From: DASQPR01 sp963836775
GTDB taxonomy: Bacteria > Actinomycetota > Actinomycetes > Mycobacteriales > Micromonosporaceae
DNA: 64,000 nucleotides
Assembly: GCA_963836775.1 (NCBI GenBank)
Contig: CAWIKR010000003.1
Coordinates: forward strand, 1,054,001-1,118,000
Direction: 5' to 3'
Position numbers and translations under genes: made by a program. The notes under the pieces are model-generated. The model did not search any database. It saw only the letters and a program-made list of their open reading frames with translations, and was not told the origin of the DNA. Positions 61,811 through 64,000 of this stretch are shown in pieces; the stretch's first letter is position 1; each line of letters begins with the position of its first letter.

Positions 61811-63049
61811 TCACCGGACGCTGACCGGCAGGCTCTGCGGGCCTCGGATCGTCGTCGCGTTCCGCCGCCGCACCCGGCCGGCCCGGCGCAGCGACGGCAT
61901 CCGTTCGGCCAGCGCCTGCAGCGCTATGGTGGCTTCCAGCGTCGCGAGCGGCTGGCCGACGCAGTAGTGGATGCCGGCCGAGAACGCCAGATGCTCGGCT
62001 TCCGGTGTCCGGGTGATGTCGAACGTGTCCGGATCCGCGTACACCTCGGGGTCCCGGTTGGCGGCACCGATCAGCGTGACGACGAACCGGCCCGGCCGCA
62101 CCTCGAACCCGGCCAGTTCGGTGGCTTCGGACGCGTACCGCCCGGTCCGTTGCACTGGCGGGTCGAACCGCAGCGTCTCCTCGATGGCCTTGGGCGCGAG
62201 GGTGTGCGGGTCAGCGCACAGTGCGGCCCACTGGTCCGGATGATCGAGCAGCGCGTTCACCGCGTTCCCGATCAGGTTGACGGTGGTTTCAAAACCCGCG
62301 ACCAGCAGGAGTACGCACATCGGCAGCATCTCGTGCGGCTTGATCTGGTCCCCCTCGGCGGCGACGATGTCGCTCACGATGTCGTCGGCCGGGTCCCGGC
62401 GGCGCAGGTCGAAGAGTTCCTCGAACAATCTCTCCAGCTCGACGTTGGCGGCCATCAGCCGGGACGCGTGCGACAGCGACTGGATGCCGTCGAGCGCGCT
62501 GCCGATCACCGCCCCGATCCGGGCGAACCGGTCGGCGTCGGCGTGCGCGATCCCCAGCAGGTCCGTGATGACCGAGACGGGAAGCGGCGTGGCCAGTGCG
62601 CTGACCAGGTCGAACTCGGAGCCGGCGCGGTCGAGCAGGGTGCCGACGCGGTCCGCGATCCGGGGTCGGTAGCCGGCCATCTTCTTGGGACTGAAGGCGG
62701 GCATCGCCAGGCGCCGCAGCCGCGTGTGATCCGGCGGATTCATATCCAGAAACGACAGGTCGGCTTCGGTGGGATCGGCGGCGTCGCCGGGCATCCGGAC
62801 CAGGAACGCACGGTCGCGCAGCACCGTCCGGCAGATCTCGTGGCTGGGCGTCATCAGGTTGCCGAGCCGGGTGGTCGACAGCGGGCCGCGGGCGCGGATC
62901 TGGTCATAGATCGCGTACGGATTCCTCCGTCCGGGCCGCAGCTCCAGCCGGGCCATCGGGTCCCGGTGCAGGTAGGCCGCCCGGAGCAGGTCGAGTCGCT
63001 GCCGGTAGAACACGGTCGCGAAGGCGGCGGTCTGGCTCAGCTGGCTCAT
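61811..63049 (-). CDS. Cytochrome P450
   Basis: This soluble class I bacterial P450 has 412 residues. The I-helix oxygen-activation motif is LLLVAGFETTVNLIGNAVNA, the ExxR motif is AIEETLRFDPPVQRTGRYAS, and the haem loop is AFSAGIHYCVGQPLATLEAT with the Cys ligand. FLDMNPPDHTRLRRLAMPAF is the usual C-helix region. ATG 63049 is preferred over upstream in-frame starts because homologues begin near this point and GGAACGGAG lies upstream. No ferredoxin gene is adjacent. The substrate cannot be predicted from sequence. Confidence 0.93.
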   Translation of the reverse strand: MSQLSQTAAFATVFYRQRLDLLRAAYLHRDPMARLELRPGRRNPYAIYDQIRARGPLSTTRLGNLMTPSHEICRTVLRDRAFLVRMPGDAADPTEADLSFLDMNPPDHTRLRRLAMPAFSPKKMAGYRPRIADRVGTLLDRAGSEFDLVSALATPLPVSVITDLLGIAHADADRFARIGAVIGSALDGIQSLSHASRLMAANVELERLFEELFDLRRRDPADDIVSDIVAAEGDQIKPHEMLPMCVLLLVAGFETTVNLIGNAVNALLDHPDQWAALCADPHTLAPKAIEETLRFDPPVQRTGRYASEATELAGFEVRPGRFVVTLIGAANRDPEVYADPDTFDITRTPEAEHLAFSAGIHYCVGQPLATLEATIALQALAERMPSLRRAGRVRRRNATTIRGPQSLPVSVR

Positions 63050-63172
63050 CGCCGGCGACTCCGTTCCGGAGGATGTCGAGGACGTGCTTGCTCTAATAAC
63101 CAATACACGTCAACTGCCACATGGCACGCCACTGCCGGACGACTTTCTGCGATTCGCGACGCGAAGTTCCGG

Positions 63173-64000
63173 TCAGCCGGCGTACGGAACGATCGTGGCA
63201 TCCCTCGGAACCGGCAGTCGAGTGCATTGAGCGGTGACGCTGCAGCGGTAGGTCGCGTCGCCGCCGATGACCACGTCCATGCCGGCCCAGTAGAGCGGCA
63301 CGCCGGACGGGACCGGAAGCGTGATCGCCTGCCATCGCCCGGCGCGCAGGTCGGCGGTGCGGACCACCACCGGAGCGATCCGGTTGCTCACCGAGATCGC
63401 CGCGTAGCGGCCGTCAGGGGACAGGGTGCCGCTGTCGATACCACCGGCCGGGCGGGCCGTCGGTGCACAGGTCCCGCCGGCGCCGTGACTTTCGGCCGCT
63501 AGCGCGTAACACGGCTGGCCGCTCGCTGTCAGGGCCCGTTGCAAGATGTCGCCGCCGGTCCCGAGGGCGAGCGGGTAGACGGCGGTCAGCCGGATCGAGG
63601 CGTGCGTGGTCACGTTCCAGACCACGGTCACGCCGGGACCGTCGCTGGGCTGATCGGCGTCGAAGAGCAGGACCGAGTCGCCGTTGACGCCGATTGCCGA
63701 GGGTCCGCCGGGCGTCGCGCCCGGAACCGCGTACGCACCGAGCCACCGCAGGTCCGGCAGCGCGTAGACCGACACGGTCACGTCATTCATCACCGCGAGC
63801 CGGGTGCCGTCGGCCGAAACCGTGAACTGGCCGGCGCCGACCCTCCGTCGCGACCCGTCGCGAGCCTGCAGGTAGACGAATCCGTCGTCGGCGCTGAAGA
63901 CGAACCCGCGAGGGGTCTCGGTCGCGACCACGACCGTGGTGCCGGCCGGCGCCGCCAGACGGATTCGGGAGCCGTCGGTCCCGGCCACGGTGTTGCCGGC
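63173..64000 (-). CDS. Beta-propeller-like protein, C-terminal part (5' end outside window)
   Basis: The open frame enters from the window edge and encodes at least 275 residues of repeated beta-strand pattern: FVFSADDGFVYLQARDGSRR, FTVSADGTRLAVMNDVTVSV, YALPDLRWLGAY, VTVVWNVTTHASIRL, GTLSPDGRYAAISVSNRIAP. The SADG/SPDGRYAA elements are typical of TolB/WD40-like propellers. Four cysteines near the C-terminus (QPCYAL, GGTCAP, YRCSVTAQCTRLP) suggest two disulfides and hence an exported protein. The N-terminus and any kinase or anchor domain lie outside the window. Confidence 0.7.
   Translation of the reverse strand, partial: AGNTVAGTDGSRIRLAAPAGTTVVVATETPRGFVFSADDGFVYLQARDGSRRRVGAGQFTVSADGTRLAVMNDVTVSVYALPDLRWLGAYAVPGATPGGPSAIGVNGDSVLLFDADQPSDGPGVTVVWNVTTHASIRLTAVYPLALGTGGDILQRALTASGQPCYALAAESHGAGGTCAPTARPAGGIDSGTLSPDGRYAAISVSNRIAPVVVRTADLRAGRWQAITLPVPSGVPLYWAGMDVVIGGDATYRCSVTAQCTRLPVPRDATIVPYAG

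Overview
The window is high-GC DNA (about 70 percent by eye) from an actinobacterium. The evidence is the dcw cluster order mraZ-rsmH-ftsL-ftsI-murE-murF-mraY-murD-ftsW-murG-murC-ftsQ-ftsZ-yggS-sepF-yggT-divIVA, a DNPR-type (meso-diaminopimelate) MurE, a PriA-type HisA inside a his operon with RidA, and many GTG starts with ATGA/GTGA stop-start overlaps. The gene neighbourhood resembles Micromonosporaceae, which is an inference only. No rRNA, tRNA, CRISPR array, phage or insertion sequence was seen.

Layout. 1-4.2 kb: end of a GH1 beta-glucosidase, a LacI-type regulator and a convergent GT2/CDP-glycerol glycerophosphotransferase. 4.4-25.5 kb: an ACT-GNAT gene followed by the complete division and cell-wall (dcw) cluster, which opens with an MraZ-box promoter and ends with the polar-growth protein DivIVA. 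25.5-33.2 kb: a zinc-motif membrane protein, DUF167, a DksA-like zinc-finger protein, lspA, an RluA-type pseudouridine synthase, a ParA/MinD-like ATPase and membrane proteins. 33.2-36.2 kb: histidine phosphatase, GNAT, a merR-thioredoxin operon and a LON-domain protein. 36.4-42.5 kb: hisD-hisC-hisB-small membrane protein-hisH-small membrane protein-hisA/priA-ridA-hisF. 42.8-49.6 kb: a small hypothetical, an ABC-2 type exporter, GH20 hexosaminidase and the divergent yczE/yczR pair. 49.8-64 kb: a membrane protein, a long-chain acyl-CoA ligase, an envelope protein next to an OmpR/histidine-kinase pair, a heterodimeric ABC exporter, a secreted unknown, a cytochrome P450 and a truncated propeller-like protein.

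At least twelve genes, several of them essential (murD, ftsQ, ftsZ, hisC, hisH), carry single-base frameshifts. In each case the conserved protein resumes in the next frame. They cluster at 20.6-24.4 kb and are mostly not in homopolymers. The likeliest reading is residual sequencing error, so these genes are annotated as whole loci.

The most unusual non-coding content is repeats: a 24-bp motif found as 36-bp-period triplets in the 3' ends of both murF and lspA and once, inverted, in the 5' end of rsmH; three copies of a 47-bp palindrome between genes; a 75-bp palindrome after hisF; a roughly 100-bp compound palindrome between convergent genes at 47.2 kb; and an 85-bp inverted repeat between mraZ and rsmH. 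Several genes have a TANNNT -10 box only 6-8 nt before the start codon, which suggests leaderless transcripts.
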